A stretch of DNA of 64,000 nucleotides from positions 1 to 64,000 of the forward strand of contig NZ_CDWI01000009.1 in NCBI RefSeq assembly GCF_001049495.1, in the 5' to 3' direction. Of the stretch, positions 8,826 to 17,516 are shown in pieces; the first letter of the stretch is position 1, and every line of letters begins with the position of its first letter. The notes under the pieces were generated by a model. That model did no database searches, had not been told where the DNA came from, and saw only the letters and a program-made list of their open reading frames with translations. The position numbers and the translations under genes were made by a program. This DNA comes from Microbacterium sp. 3J1 (GTDB lineage: Bacteria; Actinomycetota; Actinomycetes; Actinomycetales; Microbacteriaceae).

Positions 8826-10127
8826 CTACTTGTCCTTCTTGCCCTTGTCCGAGTTACCCGAGTTACCCGAGTTACCGGAGTTACCGGAGTTACCAGAGTT
8901 GTCCGGCTTTCCCTTGCCGGAGTTGCCGTTCTCGCCCTTCTCGTCCTTCGTCTCCTCGACGGCCGGGACGACCGGCGCCGCGGGGGCCTCCGGGGCAGGG
9001 ACGGTCACCGGAGTCGTGGTCACCGTCTCGGCGGGCACGGCTGTCCTGACCACCGACGCGGAAACGACGCGGCTTCCGCCGGCGACCGGGGTCACGGCGG
9101 TCGCGAAACCCGTGGTGATCGCCCCGATCGCGACGAGTGCGGCGACTCCTCCGATCACGCGTCGGCGGACCCGCGAGCGCGGAGAATCGGCGGAGACGAC
9201 GGCGGTCGCGGACGTCGATGCGGGCTGCTCCTGCGTCGTCCGGTCTGCAGCGACGGGCGGCGCTGCAGCGACGACCGCCGCCGACGACGATGTCCGCATG
9301 AGCTCCCGCGCGGCGCGGACGACCTCGGGTGCCGTCGGCCGCGCCTCCGGCTCGAGATCGGTCATCCGCTCGAGCAGGCCCCGCCACTCGTCGGTGACCT
9401 TCTCCGAGATCGTCGGCGGGTTGAGCAGCCGGGCGACAGCCGCCGCGCGACCCGTCCCGATCGCGGGGTATCCGGCCTCACCGGTCAGCGCTTCGACGAG
9501 GACGAGTCCGAGAGAGAAGATGTCGACCGGGGTTCCGGGCTCGGCATCCCGCAACTGCTCCGGTGCCATGTACGTGAGCGTCCCGAGCACGATGCCGGGC
9601 GACGTCAGACGCGAGGTGCTGTCGAGGGAGCAGGCGATCCCGAAGTCGGCGAGCTTCGCGGTCCACGATCCGTCCTGGCCGCGGGCGAGCAGCACGTTCG
9701 ACGGTTTCACGTCGCGGTGGACGATGCCGGCCGCATGAACCGTGGCGAGCCCTTGAGCGAGATCGCGGGCGAGGCGGGCGACCTGGCGGGGCGGCAGCGG
9801 GCCGGAGGACATGCGGTCGGCGAGGGTCGGGCCGTCGACGTACTCCATCACGAGGTACTGCGGCCGACGCGGTTCGAGCTGCGCGTCGAAGAGAGTCACC
9901 AGCGCGGGATGGCTCACCGACGCGAGCAGCATCTTCTCGTTGTGCGCGCGCTCGGCGGACGTCACCGCGCCCTCGCCCTCGTGCAGCATCTTGATCGCGA
10001 CCGTCCGACCGAGGTGGGTGTCCTCGGCGCGGTACACCGTCGCCATGCCGCCTCGTCCGACGCGGTCGTGCAGTATGTAGCGTCCGTCGAGCAGTGCCGC
10101 CGTCGGCGACATCACCTCCAGCGTCAT
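8826..10127 (-). CDS. Serine/threonine protein kinase with membrane anchor
   Basis: A 433-residue PknB-type (Hanks) kinase. Residues 14-270 are the catalytic domain: glycine loop GRGGMATVY, Lys46 in AIKML, HRDVKPSN catalytic loop, DFG in ADFGIACS, and MAPEQL in the activation segment. A proline/threonine-rich juxtamembrane region and one membrane helix (about 316-338) follow. The extracytoplasmic tail has a PVTVPAPEAPAAPVVP stretch and ends in repeated NSG/GNS triplets and lysines, so no PASTA sensor is present. ATG at 10127 follows GAGGAG. It is monocistronic here, and its targets are unknown. Confidence 0.95.
   Translation of the reverse strand: MTLEVMSPTAALLDGRYILHDRVGRGGMATVYRAEDTHLGRTVAIKMLHEGEGAVTSAERAHNEKMLLASVSHPALVTLFDAQLEPRRPQYLVMEYVDGPTLADRMSSGPLPPRQVARLARDLAQGLATVHAAGIVHRDVKPSNVLLARGQDGSWTAKLADFGIACSLDSTSRLTSPGIVLGTLTYMAPEQLRDAEPGTPVDIFSLGLVLVEALTGEAGYPAIGTGRAAAVARLLNPPTISEKVTDEWRGLLERMTDLEPEARPTAPEVVRAARELMRTSSSAAVVAAAPPVAADRTTQEQPASTSATAVVSADSPRSRVRRRVIGGVAALVAIGAITTGFATAVTPVAGGSRVVSASVVRTAVPAETVTTTPVTVPAPEAPAAPVVPAVEETKDEKGENGNSGKGKPDNSGNSGNSGNSGNSGNSDKGKKDK
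8851..8899. repeat. 9-bp coding repeat in kinase tail
   Basis: Five copies of GAGTTACCC/GAGTTACCG in tandem encode the GNS repeats of the kinase C-terminus on the minus strand. In-frame repeats like this can change copy number by slippage without breaking the protein. Confidence 0.85.
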
Positions 10128-10335
10128 CGCTCACTCCTCGCAGCAGCATCCGGGTCATGCACAGCTCGTAAAGTACGCCTGCCCGGCATGTTCGCAAGCA
10201 CCCTTGACGAGATGGCGAATCGGTGAATGCGTTCTCGGGAACATGCGAATCCGGCGGGCATCGCGCGATGTGTCAAGCCCCTCTGCCGATGTCCGACCTC
10301 TCGCGTAGAAAGGTCGTAGACAGAGAGGACACCTC

Positions 10336-10563
10336 ATGGCTGCAGGCGATATCGAGACGTTCCCCCGCGACGGCATCTGGTTCAACCGCATCGAAGGCGA
10401 ATCGCGGACGTTGGGTTCGAGCTTCGAGAGTCAGGAAGAGGCGATCCGTGTCGGGCGCGGCGCGGCCACAGCCCGCCAGGTGCAGCACACCGTCCGCACC
10501 GAGGAGGGCCCATCGGAGACCGGAAACCTCTACGACTGGCATCCGCGCGATCTCATGAACTGA
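10336..10563 (+). CDS. DUF2188 family small protein
   Basis: A 75-residue protein resembling DUF2188: it opens with a strand around WFNRIEG, has a helix with a conserved SQEEAIRVGRGAA (the family's alternation of Thr/Ser-x-x-Glu-Ala) and ends with HTVRTEEGP and a tyrosine-containing strand. Such proteins are small cytosolic alpha-beta folds of unknown function. GAGAGGA lies upstream of ATG at 10336. Its stop overlaps an ATG of the next frame (TGATG at 10561-10565), suggesting it shares a transcript with the BKACE-type gene. Confidence 0.75.
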   Translation: MAAGDIETFPRDGIWFNRIEGESRTLGSSFESQEEAIRVGRGAATARQVQHTVRTEEGPSETGNLYDWHPRDLMN

Positions 10564-10598
10564 TGGAGCCCGCGGGTTCCGAGACGGAAGGACGACGG

Positions 10599-11360
10599 AT
10601 GCTGGTGCAGGCCTGCATCAACGGCGCGCGGCCCGTGGTGCAGCATCCGGCGCTCAGTGCCGACGCGACTCTCGCAGGGGTCGAGGCGGCGCGAGCGGTG
10701 GCCATCGGGGCGGAGGAGATCCACGTCCACCCGAAGGATGCCGAAGGGCAAGACAGCCTCGCACCCGACGATGTCGCGCGGTGGCTGCGGGCGCTGAGAG
10801 AGGCGTGTCCCGGTGTGCCGATCGGCGTGACGACCGGTGCGTGGACCGAGCCCGATCCTGATGCCAGGGTCGCAGTGGTCGACGGATGGACCGACCTCCC
10901 GGACTTCGCCTCGGTGAACTGGCATGAGGCAGGTGCCGACGAGGTGGCTGCCGCGTTGCACCGGCGAGGCGTCGAGGTCGAAGCGGGCATCTGGGATGGG
11001 GCCGGGCTCGAGGCCTGGAGGCGCTCGCCGGCACGCGGTGCCTGCCGGCGGATCCTCGTCGAGCTGCCCGACGAGGCCGCGGATTCGGTGCGCGGACACG
11101 CCCAGGGACTCATCGCGCACATCGAACTCGACGAGCCGAGCATCCCGATCCTGCTGCACGGCGAAGGGCGGTCGGCGTGGCCGACCTTCTTGCTGGCGGT
11201 CGAGCTCGGACACGATTCGCGCATCGGCCTGGAGGACACGCTGACCCTGCCTGACGGGCAGACGGCTCCCGACAACGCCGCGCTCGTACGGGCGGCTCTC
11301 GGGTTCGTCGCCGCGGCTCAGCGGACGGGCTCCGCCGACGCATCCGCTGTCACGGATTGA
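10599..11360 (+). CDS. 3-keto-5-aminohexanoate cleavage enzyme family (BKACE) protein
   Basis: A 253-residue DUF849/BKACE family TIM barrel. These zinc enzymes condense a beta-keto acid with acetyl-CoA and cleave it to acetoacetate plus a new CoA ester. The sequence shows CINGARP at the first strand, the metal-binding HVHPKD motif, and RIGLEDTLTLPDG, the conserved catalytic segment near the C-terminus. ATG at 10599 is chosen because GGAAGG sits eight bases upstream; an ATG at 10563 would add 12 unlike residues but overlaps the upstream stop. It is shorter than classical Kce (~275 residues), and the keto-acid substrate is not predictable. Confidence 0.85.
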   Translation: MLVQACINGARPVVQHPALSADATLAGVEAARAVAIGAEEIHVHPKDAEGQDSLAPDDVARWLRALREACPGVPIGVTTGAWTEPDPDARVAVVDGWTDLPDFASVNWHEAGADEVAAALHRRGVEVEAGIWDGAGLEAWRRSPARGACRRILVELPDEAADSVRGHAQGLIAHIELDEPSIPILLHGEGRSAWPTFLLAVELGHDSRIGLEDTLTLPDGQTAPDNAALVRAALGFVAAAQRTGSADASAVTD

Positions 11361-11498
11361 CACCCGACTCGCGTCGACGCGCGGGCATCCCTAGATTGGG
11401 AACTTCTGCCCCGAGGAGTCGCCGTGCCCCCTATTCAGACAACCGCCCGCGGACACGCTCGCCCGCAGCGATGTCGAGTCCTCTGAGAGCCGCACGCC

Positions 11499-12698
11499 AT
11501 GGCAGACGCGCGCACGCGCTCCGCGCAGCATCCGTTCGACCTGCGGACGAGGTGGAGCCTCGACCGTCCCGAGAGCCGTAAGTGGAGCCTGCATCCCGGT
11601 CGGATCGGTGCCTGGGTCGCGGAGATGGACTTCGGGGTCGCGCCGGAGATCACCGCGGCCCTGCATCGGGCGATTGATGAGGAGACGCTCGGCTACCTCT
11701 CGCCGGCGCTCGCTGCCGAGCTCGGTGCCGCGACTGCCGAATGGATGCAGGAGGAGTACGGGTGGGCGGTGGACCCCGAGCGCGTGCACCCGGTGTCCGA
11801 CGTGATGGCCGCGCTGCGCGTCGCGGTCGAGGAGTACGCGCCCGAGGGATCGGCCGTGATCGTGCCGACTCCGGCGTATATGCCGTTCTTGACATATCTG
11901 CCGACGATCGGGCATCCGGTGATCGAGGTCCCGGGTGTCGAGCTCACGGACGCGGCGGGCGGGCTGCGCTGGCAGCACGATCTGCAGCGCATAGACGAGG
12001 CGTTCGCAGCGGGTGCGCGCACGCTGATCCTGTGCAACCCGCACAACCCGACCGGAACGATCGCGGGTCGTGAGGAGCTCGAGGCCATCGCGGCGATCGT
12101 CGACCGGCACGGTGGGCGGGTGTTCGCCGATGAGATCCACGCGCCTTTGCGCTTCGACGGGCGGCCGTTCGTGCCGTATGCATCCGTGTCCGAGGCTTCG
12201 GCCGCGCATACCGTGACCGGCACGAGCGCTTCGAAGGCGTGGAACGTCCCAGGGCTGAAGGCGGCGCAGCTCGTGCTGTCGAACGACGCCGACCAGGCCC
12301 GGTACCGGCGGTTCGGTTTCTCGGTGCAGCACGGAGCCTCGACCCTGGGAGTGGTGGCCTCCACGGCGGCCTATCGGACGGGGAAGCCGTGGCTCGACGG
12401 AGTGCTCTCGTATCTCTCCGAGACGCGCGGGGTGCTCGCCTCTCTCGTGGACGAGCACCTGCCGGGTGCGGTGCTCCGGTCTCCCGAGGCGACGTACATC
12501 GGGTGGATCGACACGGCCGCGCTCGGGATCGCCGGTCCACCGGCAGCGTTCTTCCGCGAGAACGCCGGCGTCGTGCTGACCGAGGGCGCGCTGCTCGGAC
12601 GCGGGTACGAGGGTTTCGTGCGGATCGTCTTCGCGACGCCGCGGCCGATCCTGCGCGAGGCGATCGCCGCGATGGGGGATGCGGTGCGCTCGCGCTGA
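11499..12698 (+). CDS. MalY/PatB-type PLP-dependent aminotransferase (cystathionine beta-lyase-like)
   Basis: A 399-residue fold-type I PLP enzyme of the MalY/PatB branch, which cleaves C-S bonds in cystathionine or related thiols. Landmarks are WVAEMDFGV near residue 38, TPAYMPF, the NPHNPTGT loop that contacts PLP, FADEIHAPL with the cofactor Asp, and SASKAWN with the Schiff-base lysine. A second enzyme of the same type sits on the opposite strand at 14110-15288. The ATG at 11499 is used; upstream there is no strong Shine-Dalgarno. The substrate may be cystathionine or a cysteine conjugate. Confidence 0.92.
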   Translation: MADARTRSAQHPFDLRTRWSLDRPESRKWSLHPGRIGAWVAEMDFGVAPEITAALHRAIDEETLGYLSPALAAELGAATAEWMQEEYGWAVDPERVHPVSDVMAALRVAVEEYAPEGSAVIVPTPAYMPFLTYLPTIGHPVIEVPGVELTDAAGGLRWQHDLQRIDEAFAAGARTLILCNPHNPTGTIAGREELEAIAAIVDRHGGRVFADEIHAPLRFDGRPFVPYASVSEASAAHTVTGTSASKAWNVPGLKAAQLVLSNDADQARYRRFGFSVQHGASTLGVVASTAAYRTGKPWLDGVLSYLSETRGVLASLVDEHLPGAVLRSPEATYIGWIDTAALGIAGPPAAFFRENAGVVLTEGALLGRGYEGFVRIVFATPRPILREAIAAMGDAVRSR

Positions 12699-12759
12699 CT
12701 CCGCGGCGGTCGAGCGCCGCAGACTCGGGCTGACTCGTGTCGCAGGATTCGCATACTTG

Positions 12760-12779
12760 CACACTCCTATATATGTGTG
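12760..12779. promoter_or_regulatory. Palindrome overlapping the PadR promoter
   Basis: CACAC and GTGTG (12760-12764, 12775-12779) flank an AT-rich centre TCCTATATAT just upstream of the PadR start. A plausible -10 (TATATG, 12770-12775) lies inside it. PadR proteins commonly bind AT-rich dyads at their own promoter, so autoregulation is inferred. Confidence 0.5.
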
Positions 12780-12786
12780 GTCCTAT

Positions 12787-13323
12787 ATGACCATGCAGCT
12801 TCGTCACGCGATCCTCGGTCTCCTCGACCTCGCCCCCCAGAGCGGATACGACCTGGGCCGGGCATTCGCGCGCTCCGTCGCCCACTTCTGGCATGCCGAC
12901 CAGTCGCAGATCTATCGCACCCTCGACCGCCTCGAGTCCGAGGGGGCGATCGCGACCGAGACCATCGCGCAGCAGGGCAAGCCCGACCGGCGCGTGCACT
13001 CGTTGACGGATGCCGGGCGGACCGAGCTGACGGAGTGGCTTCAGGCCCCGATCGACGACCTGAAGCCGAAGGAGCCCTTCCTCGCGCGCCTGTTCTTCGC
13101 CGCTCCGCTCGGGGTCGACGGCATCCTCGCCCTTCTCGACGAGCGCGAGGAGCAGGTTCGGGCGGCGCTCGACCAGCTGCAGGCGCTCCCTGCCGCGAGC
13201 GGCGATCTGGGTGCCGTCCTGCGAATGGCCACGCGGGAGGCGGGCATCCGCCAGGGCGAGAGCGAGCTCGCCTGGCTCGAGGCGACCAGGGCATCCGTCA
13301 CGGCGGTCGGGGGCGAACGATGA
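12787..13323 (+). CDS. PadR family transcriptional regulator
   Basis: A 178-residue PadR repressor of the long (Vir_act_alpha_C) type. The winged helix occupies residues 3-75 (LRHAILGLLDLAPQSGYDL, then QIYRTLDRLESEGAI and RRVHSLTDAGR); the C-terminal half is the helical dimerisation domain. ATG at 12787 follows the promoter closely, and a second ATG two codons later is possible. The stop overlaps the next start as ATGA, so it is co-translated with the alpha/beta hydrolase, whose expression it probably controls. Confidence 0.92.
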   Translation: MTMQLRHAILGLLDLAPQSGYDLGRAFARSVAHFWHADQSQIYRTLDRLESEGAIATETIAQQGKPDRRVHSLTDAGRTELTEWLQAPIDDLKPKEPFLARLFFAAPLGVDGILALLDEREEQVRAALDQLQALPAASGDLGAVLRMATREAGIRQGESELAWLEATRASVTAVGGER

Positions 13324-14081
13324 ACGCGGAGTATCCGCTCGAGCACGGCGAGCGCACAGGGGAGTCGATCATCCTGCTGCACGGCGGCAACGTCGGGGCC
13401 TGGATGTGGGAGCCGCAGGTCGAAGGTCTCGCGGGGCGACACGTGATCACTCCGGATGTCGTCGGCTTCAACGCCCGGGCCGCGGAGGCATGGCCGGGGC
13501 TCGCCGGCGCAGCCGACGACATCGCCCGCATCATCCGCGAGCGTGCGGTGGATGGGCGCGCTCATGTCGTCGGCCTCTCGATGGGAGCGGTCATCGCCGT
13601 GCATCTGGCCGCGCGGCATCCGGATGTCGTGCGTTCGTGCATGGTCACCGGGGCCATGATGGTCGGCGTCAGCGGCGCCCAGCGGCGGGTTGCCGAGCTG
13701 CAGCTGCGGGCCTGGGATCGGCGCTGGTTCTGGCGGATGCAGGCGGCGATGTTCCGGATCCCCGCCGACGCCCGTGAGCAGTTCATCGCCGCCGGCATGG
13801 GCGTGAGCCCGCAGACGGCGCACGCGATGTACGGGGAGATCTTCGACGGATCGATGCCCCAGGGGCGGTTCGACTACGAGGGGCCGATGCTGGCGATCGC
13901 GGGCGAGCGCGAGCCGAAGGACGTGCAGCGGGCGTTCCCTGCGCTCCGGCTCGCTATGCCGCAGACCCGCACCTGGATCGCGCCGCGGATGCCTCACATC
14001 TGGAGCATCAAGGACCCCGAGCTGTTCACGCGCACGATCGTCGACTTCGTGGACGATCGGACCGTGCCCTCCGGTCGTTGA
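13320..14081 (+). CDS. Alpha/beta hydrolase
   Basis: A 253-residue alpha/beta hydrolase fold protein. It shows the oxyanion-hole HGGN motif near residue 18, the nucleophile elbow GLSMGA (Ser near residue 84), and a C-terminal histidine in APRMPHIW. This geometry fits an esterase or C-C hydrolase; the substrate is not evident. There is no signal peptide, so it is cytosolic. It begins in an ATGA overlap with the PadR gene. It lies between two MalY/PatB genes. Confidence 0.9.
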   Translation: MNAEYPLEHGERTGESIILLHGGNVGAWMWEPQVEGLAGRHVITPDVVGFNARAAEAWPGLAGAADDIARIIRERAVDGRAHVVGLSMGAVIAVHLAARHPDVVRSCMVTGAMMVGVSGAQRRVAELQLRAWDRRWFWRMQAAMFRIPADAREQFIAAGMGVSPQTAHAMYGEIFDGSMPQGRFDYEGPMLAIAGEREPKDVQRAFPALRLAMPQTRTWIAPRMPHIWSIKDPELFTRTIVDFVDDRTVPSGR

Positions 14082-14109
14082 ACGAGGCAGGTCGTGGCTG
14101 GGTCCGTCC

Positions 14110-15288
14110 TCAGCGCACGGACGCGGCTCGCTTCTCCAGCGCCGCGGCGATCCGCTCGACCGCCTCGACCAGCACGGGTCGGGGCAGCGCGAAGACGAAG
14201 CGCGTGAAGCCGATGGCGGCCTCGCCGCACGCCGCGCCGTCCGTCATCGCGACCCCGGCGTTGTCCCGGAACCACTCGCCGAGATCGCCGGTCAACCCCG
14301 TCTCGCGGAGGTCCAGCAGCGCGATGTAGCTCCCCTCGGGGGTGATCATCCGCACGCCGGGCAGCTTCTCCTCGACGAGCTGCGCCAGCATCCGCCGGTT
14401 GCCGTCGAGGTACTCCACGACCTCGTCGAGCCAGTCGCTCCCCGCCGTGTAGGCCGCGGTGTTCGCGATGACTCCGAGCGTCGACGTGCCGTGCCCGGCC
14501 CAGAAGCCGATGCGCTCCCAGAGCTCGGCATCCGCGTCGTTCGAGAGGATGATCTGCGCGCACTTGAGCCCCGCGAGGTTCCACGCCTTCGACGCCGACG
14601 TCGCCGTCAGAGTGTGCGCGGCGGCCTCCGCCGAGACCGATGCGTACGGAACGTGCCGAGCCGGCGCGTAGACGATCGGGGCGTGGATCTCGTCCGAGAA
14701 CACGCGACCCCCGGCATCCGTCACGACCGACGCGATGGCGAGCAGCTCGTCGCGCGTCGCGACCGTGCCGAGCGGGTTGTGCGGGTTGCAGAGCACGAGC
14801 ATCTCGCCGCCGTCGCGGAACGCCTGCGCGACGGCATCCAGGTCCATCACCCAGCGCCCGTCGACCTCGATGCTCGGCACCTCGATGACCCGTCGGCCCC
14901 GCATCGGCGGCACCATGAGGAACGGCATGTACGCGGGAGTGGGCACGATGACCGCCGCACCGTGCGTCGTGAAGTGCTCGATCGCGAGCTCGAACGCCGC
15001 GATCACATCCGGGACGTGGTGCACCCGCTCGGGGTCGATGCTCCAGCCGTACGAGTCGGCGTACCAGCGGGCGGTCGACTCGGAGAGCTGCGCCGCCACC
15101 GGTGCGGGAAGATACCCGGTCAGGCCCCGGTCGAGAGCGCCCGAGACGGCGTCGTTGATCGCGGGCGCGAGTCCGAAGTCCATCTCCGCGACGAAGGCGC
15201 CGATCGTGTCGGGGAACATCGTCCACTTGACGCTGCCCGCGCTGCGCAGGTCGTCTTGGGTGATCAGGTCGAACGTGCCGGGGGTCAC
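14110..15288 (-). CDS. Second MalY/PatB-type PLP-dependent aminotransferase
   Basis: A 392-residue paralogue of the enzyme at 11499-12698: FVAEMDFGLAP, TPAYMPF, CNPHNPLGT, FSDEIHAP and SASKAWN with the PLP lysine are all present. The start is GTG at 15288 because AGGAGG lies four bases upstream; the reading frame stays open for another 2 kb only because the adjacent repeat array lacks stops. The sequence is diverged from the first copy, suggesting a different substrate (cystathionine, cysteine conjugates or another amino acid). Transcription runs away from the 82-bp repeat array, which fills its upstream region. Confidence 0.92.
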   Translation of the reverse strand: MTPGTFDLITQDDLRSAGSVKWTMFPDTIGAFVAEMDFGLAPAINDAVSGALDRGLTGYLPAPVAAQLSESTARWYADSYGWSIDPERVHHVPDVIAAFELAIEHFTTHGAAVIVPTPAYMPFLMVPPMRGRRVIEVPSIEVDGRWVMDLDAVAQAFRDGGEMLVLCNPHNPLGTVATRDELLAIASVVTDAGGRVFSDEIHAPIVYAPARHVPYASVSAEAAAHTLTATSASKAWNLAGLKCAQIILSNDADAELWERIGFWAGHGTSTLGVIANTAAYTAGSDWLDEVVEYLDGNRRMLAQLVEEKLPGVRMITPEGSYIALLDLRETGLTGDLGEWFRDNAGVAMTDGAACGEAAIGFTRFVFALPRPVLVEAVERIAAALEKRAASVR

Positions 15289-15378
15289 GCTGCCTCCTCT
15301 GGGTCGTCGGGCTGGTCCTTCAATCCTTCCAGTTCCGGTCCGGTCGGGGGTCGTTCGGCGGGTGCCGTTGGATGGTTG

Positions 15379-16265
15379 CGGGGCCAGAAACGCACCGGGC
15401 TTGGGGTGTTTGGGTGCGGAATTGGCCCCGCGTCGGACACGCCCACGCCCCCAGCCGGTGCGGGGCCAGAAACGCACCGGATTCGGCCCGAGCGGATGCG
15501 GAAGTGACCCCGCGTCGGACATGCGCATGCCCCAGCCGGGTGCGAGGCCAGAAACGCACCGCGCCCGGTCCGAACGGATGCGGAAGTGGCCCCGCGTCGG
15601 ATGTGCGCACGCCCCCAGCCGGTCGCGGGGCCAAAAGCGCACCGGGATCGGGCCGAGCGGATGCGGAATTGACCCCGCGTCGGACGTGCGGGTGCCCCAG
15701 CCCCATGCGGGGCCAGAAACGCACCGCGCCCGGCCCGTTCGGGTGCGGAAGTGGCCCCGCCCCGGATGTGCCGGCGCCCCAGCCGGCTGCGGGGCCAGAA
15801 ACGCACCGGAATCGGCTTGTTCGGGTGCGGAAGTGGCCCCGCGTCGGACACGCGCACGCCCCCAGCCGGATGCGGGGCAAAAGCGCACCGGATTCGGCCC
15901 TAGCGGATGCGGAAGTGGCCCCGCGTCGGACACGCGCACGCCCCCAGCCGGATGCGGGGCCAGAAGCGCACCGGAATGGGCTCCTTCGGGTGCGGAAGTG
16001 GCCCCGCGTCGGACACGCGCACGCCCGCAGGCGGGTGCGGGGCCAAAAGCGCACCGGAATCGGGCCGAACGCGTGCGGAAGTGGCCCCGCCCGGACGTGC
16101 GGACACCCCCAGCCGGGTGCGGGGCCAAAAGCGCACCGGAATCGGCCCGTCCGGGTGCGGAAGTGGCCCCGCCTGCCCCCGCAACCCCCCAGCCGCATGC
16201 GGGGCCAGAAACGCACCGAAACCGACCCGAACGGGTGCGCAATCGACCCCGCACCCCGCCCGCCC
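15379..16265. repeat. Eleven tandem ~82-bp hairpin repeats (family A)
   Basis: The core GGGGCCAGAAACGCACCG recurs near 15379, 15461, 15543, 15625, 15708, 15790, 15872, 15954, 16037, 16118 and 16199, a regular 82-bp step. In most units GCGGGGCCA pairs with TGGCCCCGC about 34 bases on, and an inner CGCACC pairs with GGTGCG, leaving purine-rich GAAA/GAAG internal loops. Because 82 is not a multiple of three, a single reading frame is not preserved. The array occupies the 1.1-kb divergent gap between the aminotransferase and gnd. The segments at 15289-15378 and 16266-16389 hold their promoters, with nothing else recognised. Confidence 0.92.
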
Positions 16266-16389
16266 CCGCAACCGCCACCCCGCACCCAGCGCCGCACGCG
16301 CAAGGCCATTGAGCCGTTCGCGGCACCGTGCGAGGATGACCCCGACTCGGCTCGCGGCACCGCGGGTCGGCCGCGACGAAGGGATTCTC

Positions 16390-17445
16390 ATGCAGCTGGC
16401 GATGATCGGACTCGGCCGGATGGGCGCCAACATCGTGCGCCGTCTCATGCGCGCGGGCCACGAGTGCGTGGTCTACGACGTGAGTGCGGATGCCGTGCAG
16501 GCGCTGGTCGCCGAGGGTGCCGTCGGCGCCGACAGCATGGCCGACCTCGCGTCGAAGCTCGAGGCCCCGCGCGCCGTGTGGATGATGGTGCCCGCCTCTC
16601 TGACCGGAGCCGTCGCCGATGAGGCCGCGGCCGTGCTCGACGAGGGCGACATCCTCATCGACGGCGGCAACTCGAACTACCGCGACGACGTGCGTCGGGC
16701 GGCGGCGCTGCGCGAGCGCGGCATCCACTACGTCGATGTGGGAACGAGCGGCGGCGTCTTCGGGCTCGAGCGCGGATACTGCCTGATGGTCGGAGGGCCG
16801 GATGCCGCGGTGCAGCGTCTCGAGCCGATCCTGCGGTCCGTCGCCCCGGGGCCGGGCGGGATCGAGCGCACGCCCGGCCGCACGGGCGACCTGACTCCCG
16901 AGGAGGAGGGCTTCTTGCATTGCGGTCCGTCGGGTGCGGGGCACTTCGTGAAGATGGTGCACAACGGCATCGAGTACGGAATCATGGCGTCGATCGCCGA
17001 GGGTCTGAATCTGCTGAACAACGCGGATGCCGGCATCCGCGAGGCCGAGCATTCGGCGGAGATCGCGCCGCTGGAAGAGCCGGAGTTCTACCAGTTCCCG
17101 ATCGACACGTCGAAGGTCGCCGAGCTCTGGCGTCGTGGATCGGTGATCTCCTCCTGGCTCCTCGACCTGACGGCCGCCGCTCTCGTCGACAACCCGACAC
17201 TCGACGGTCTGGCCGGACGCGTCAGCGACTCGGGCGAGGGCCGGTGGACGGTCAAGGCGGCGGTCGATGTCGGGGTGCCCGTGCCGGTGCTCGCGGCCTC
17301 GCTGTTCGAGCGCTTCGCGTCGAGGGACGAGGACCGCTTCGCGAACCAGGTCCTCTCCGCGATGCGCCTGCAGTTCGGCGGCCACCAGGAACTCCCCGCC
17401 GGCGACGTGCTCGAGGCCGGTGCGCGCAAGGCCGAGTCCGAGTAG
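16390..17445 (+). CDS. gnd: 6-phosphogluconate dehydrogenase, decarboxylating (short NAD-type)
   Basis: A 351-residue 6-phosphogluconate dehydrogenase that oxidatively decarboxylates 6-phosphogluconate to ribulose 5-phosphate. The Rossmann motif GLGRMGANI is at residues 7-15, IDGGNSNYRDD and the HFVKMVHNGIEYG catalytic segment (Lys and Asn) follow, and the length fits the short YqeC/GndA-type class, commonly NAD-linked, rather than the ~470-residue form. The start is ATG at 16390 after GAAGGG. It is transcribed away from the repeat array. A strong hairpin follows the stop. Confidence 0.95.
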   Translation: MQLAMIGLGRMGANIVRRLMRAGHECVVYDVSADAVQALVAEGAVGADSMADLASKLEAPRAVWMMVPASLTGAVADEAAAVLDEGDILIDGGNSNYRDDVRRAAALRERGIHYVDVGTSGGVFGLERGYCLMVGGPDAAVQRLEPILRSVAPGPGGIERTPGRTGDLTPEEEGFLHCGPSGAGHFVKMVHNGIEYGIMASIAEGLNLLNNADAGIREAEHSAEIAPLEEPEFYQFPIDTSKVAELWRRGSVISSWLLDLTAAALVDNPTLDGLAGRVSDSGEGRWTVKAAVDVGVPVPVLAASLFERFASRDEDRFANQVLSAMRLQFGGHQELPAGDVLEAGARKAESE

Positions 17446-17448
17446 TTC

Positions 17449-17495
17449 GGTGCGTTTCGGCTCGGTCGGCGAAACCTCCCGAGACGAAACGCACC
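17449..17495. terminator. 17-bp hairpin between gnd and GNAT gene
   Basis: GGTGCGTTTCG-G-CTCGG at 17449-17465 is mirrored by CCGAG-A-CGAAACGCACC at 17479-17495 (16 of 17 pairs, 13-base loop), starting four bases after the gnd stop. It has no T-tract but is positioned as a transcript-end structure. Its right arm contains the GAGACGAAACG segment seen at other gene ends in this window. Confidence 0.7.
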
Positions 17496-17516
17496 ACGCG
17501 ACAGGAAGGGCATCCC

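Noticed and set aside
15379..16265. CRISPR array
   Set aside because: Units are 82 bp with diverged repeats and similar 'spacers', not ~30-bp identical repeats with unique spacers, and no cas gene is near.
15320..16622. Long open frames on both strands within the 82-bp array
   Set aside because: The 82-bp period shifts frame each unit, translation is Arg/Gly/Pro-rich and no start signal is present; both strands are open at once.
15289..17385. Apparent 5' extension of the second PatB gene across the repeat array (1091 codons)
   Set aside because: The frame stays open only because the GC-rich repeats lack stops; AGGAGG and GTG at 15288 give a protein of normal family length.
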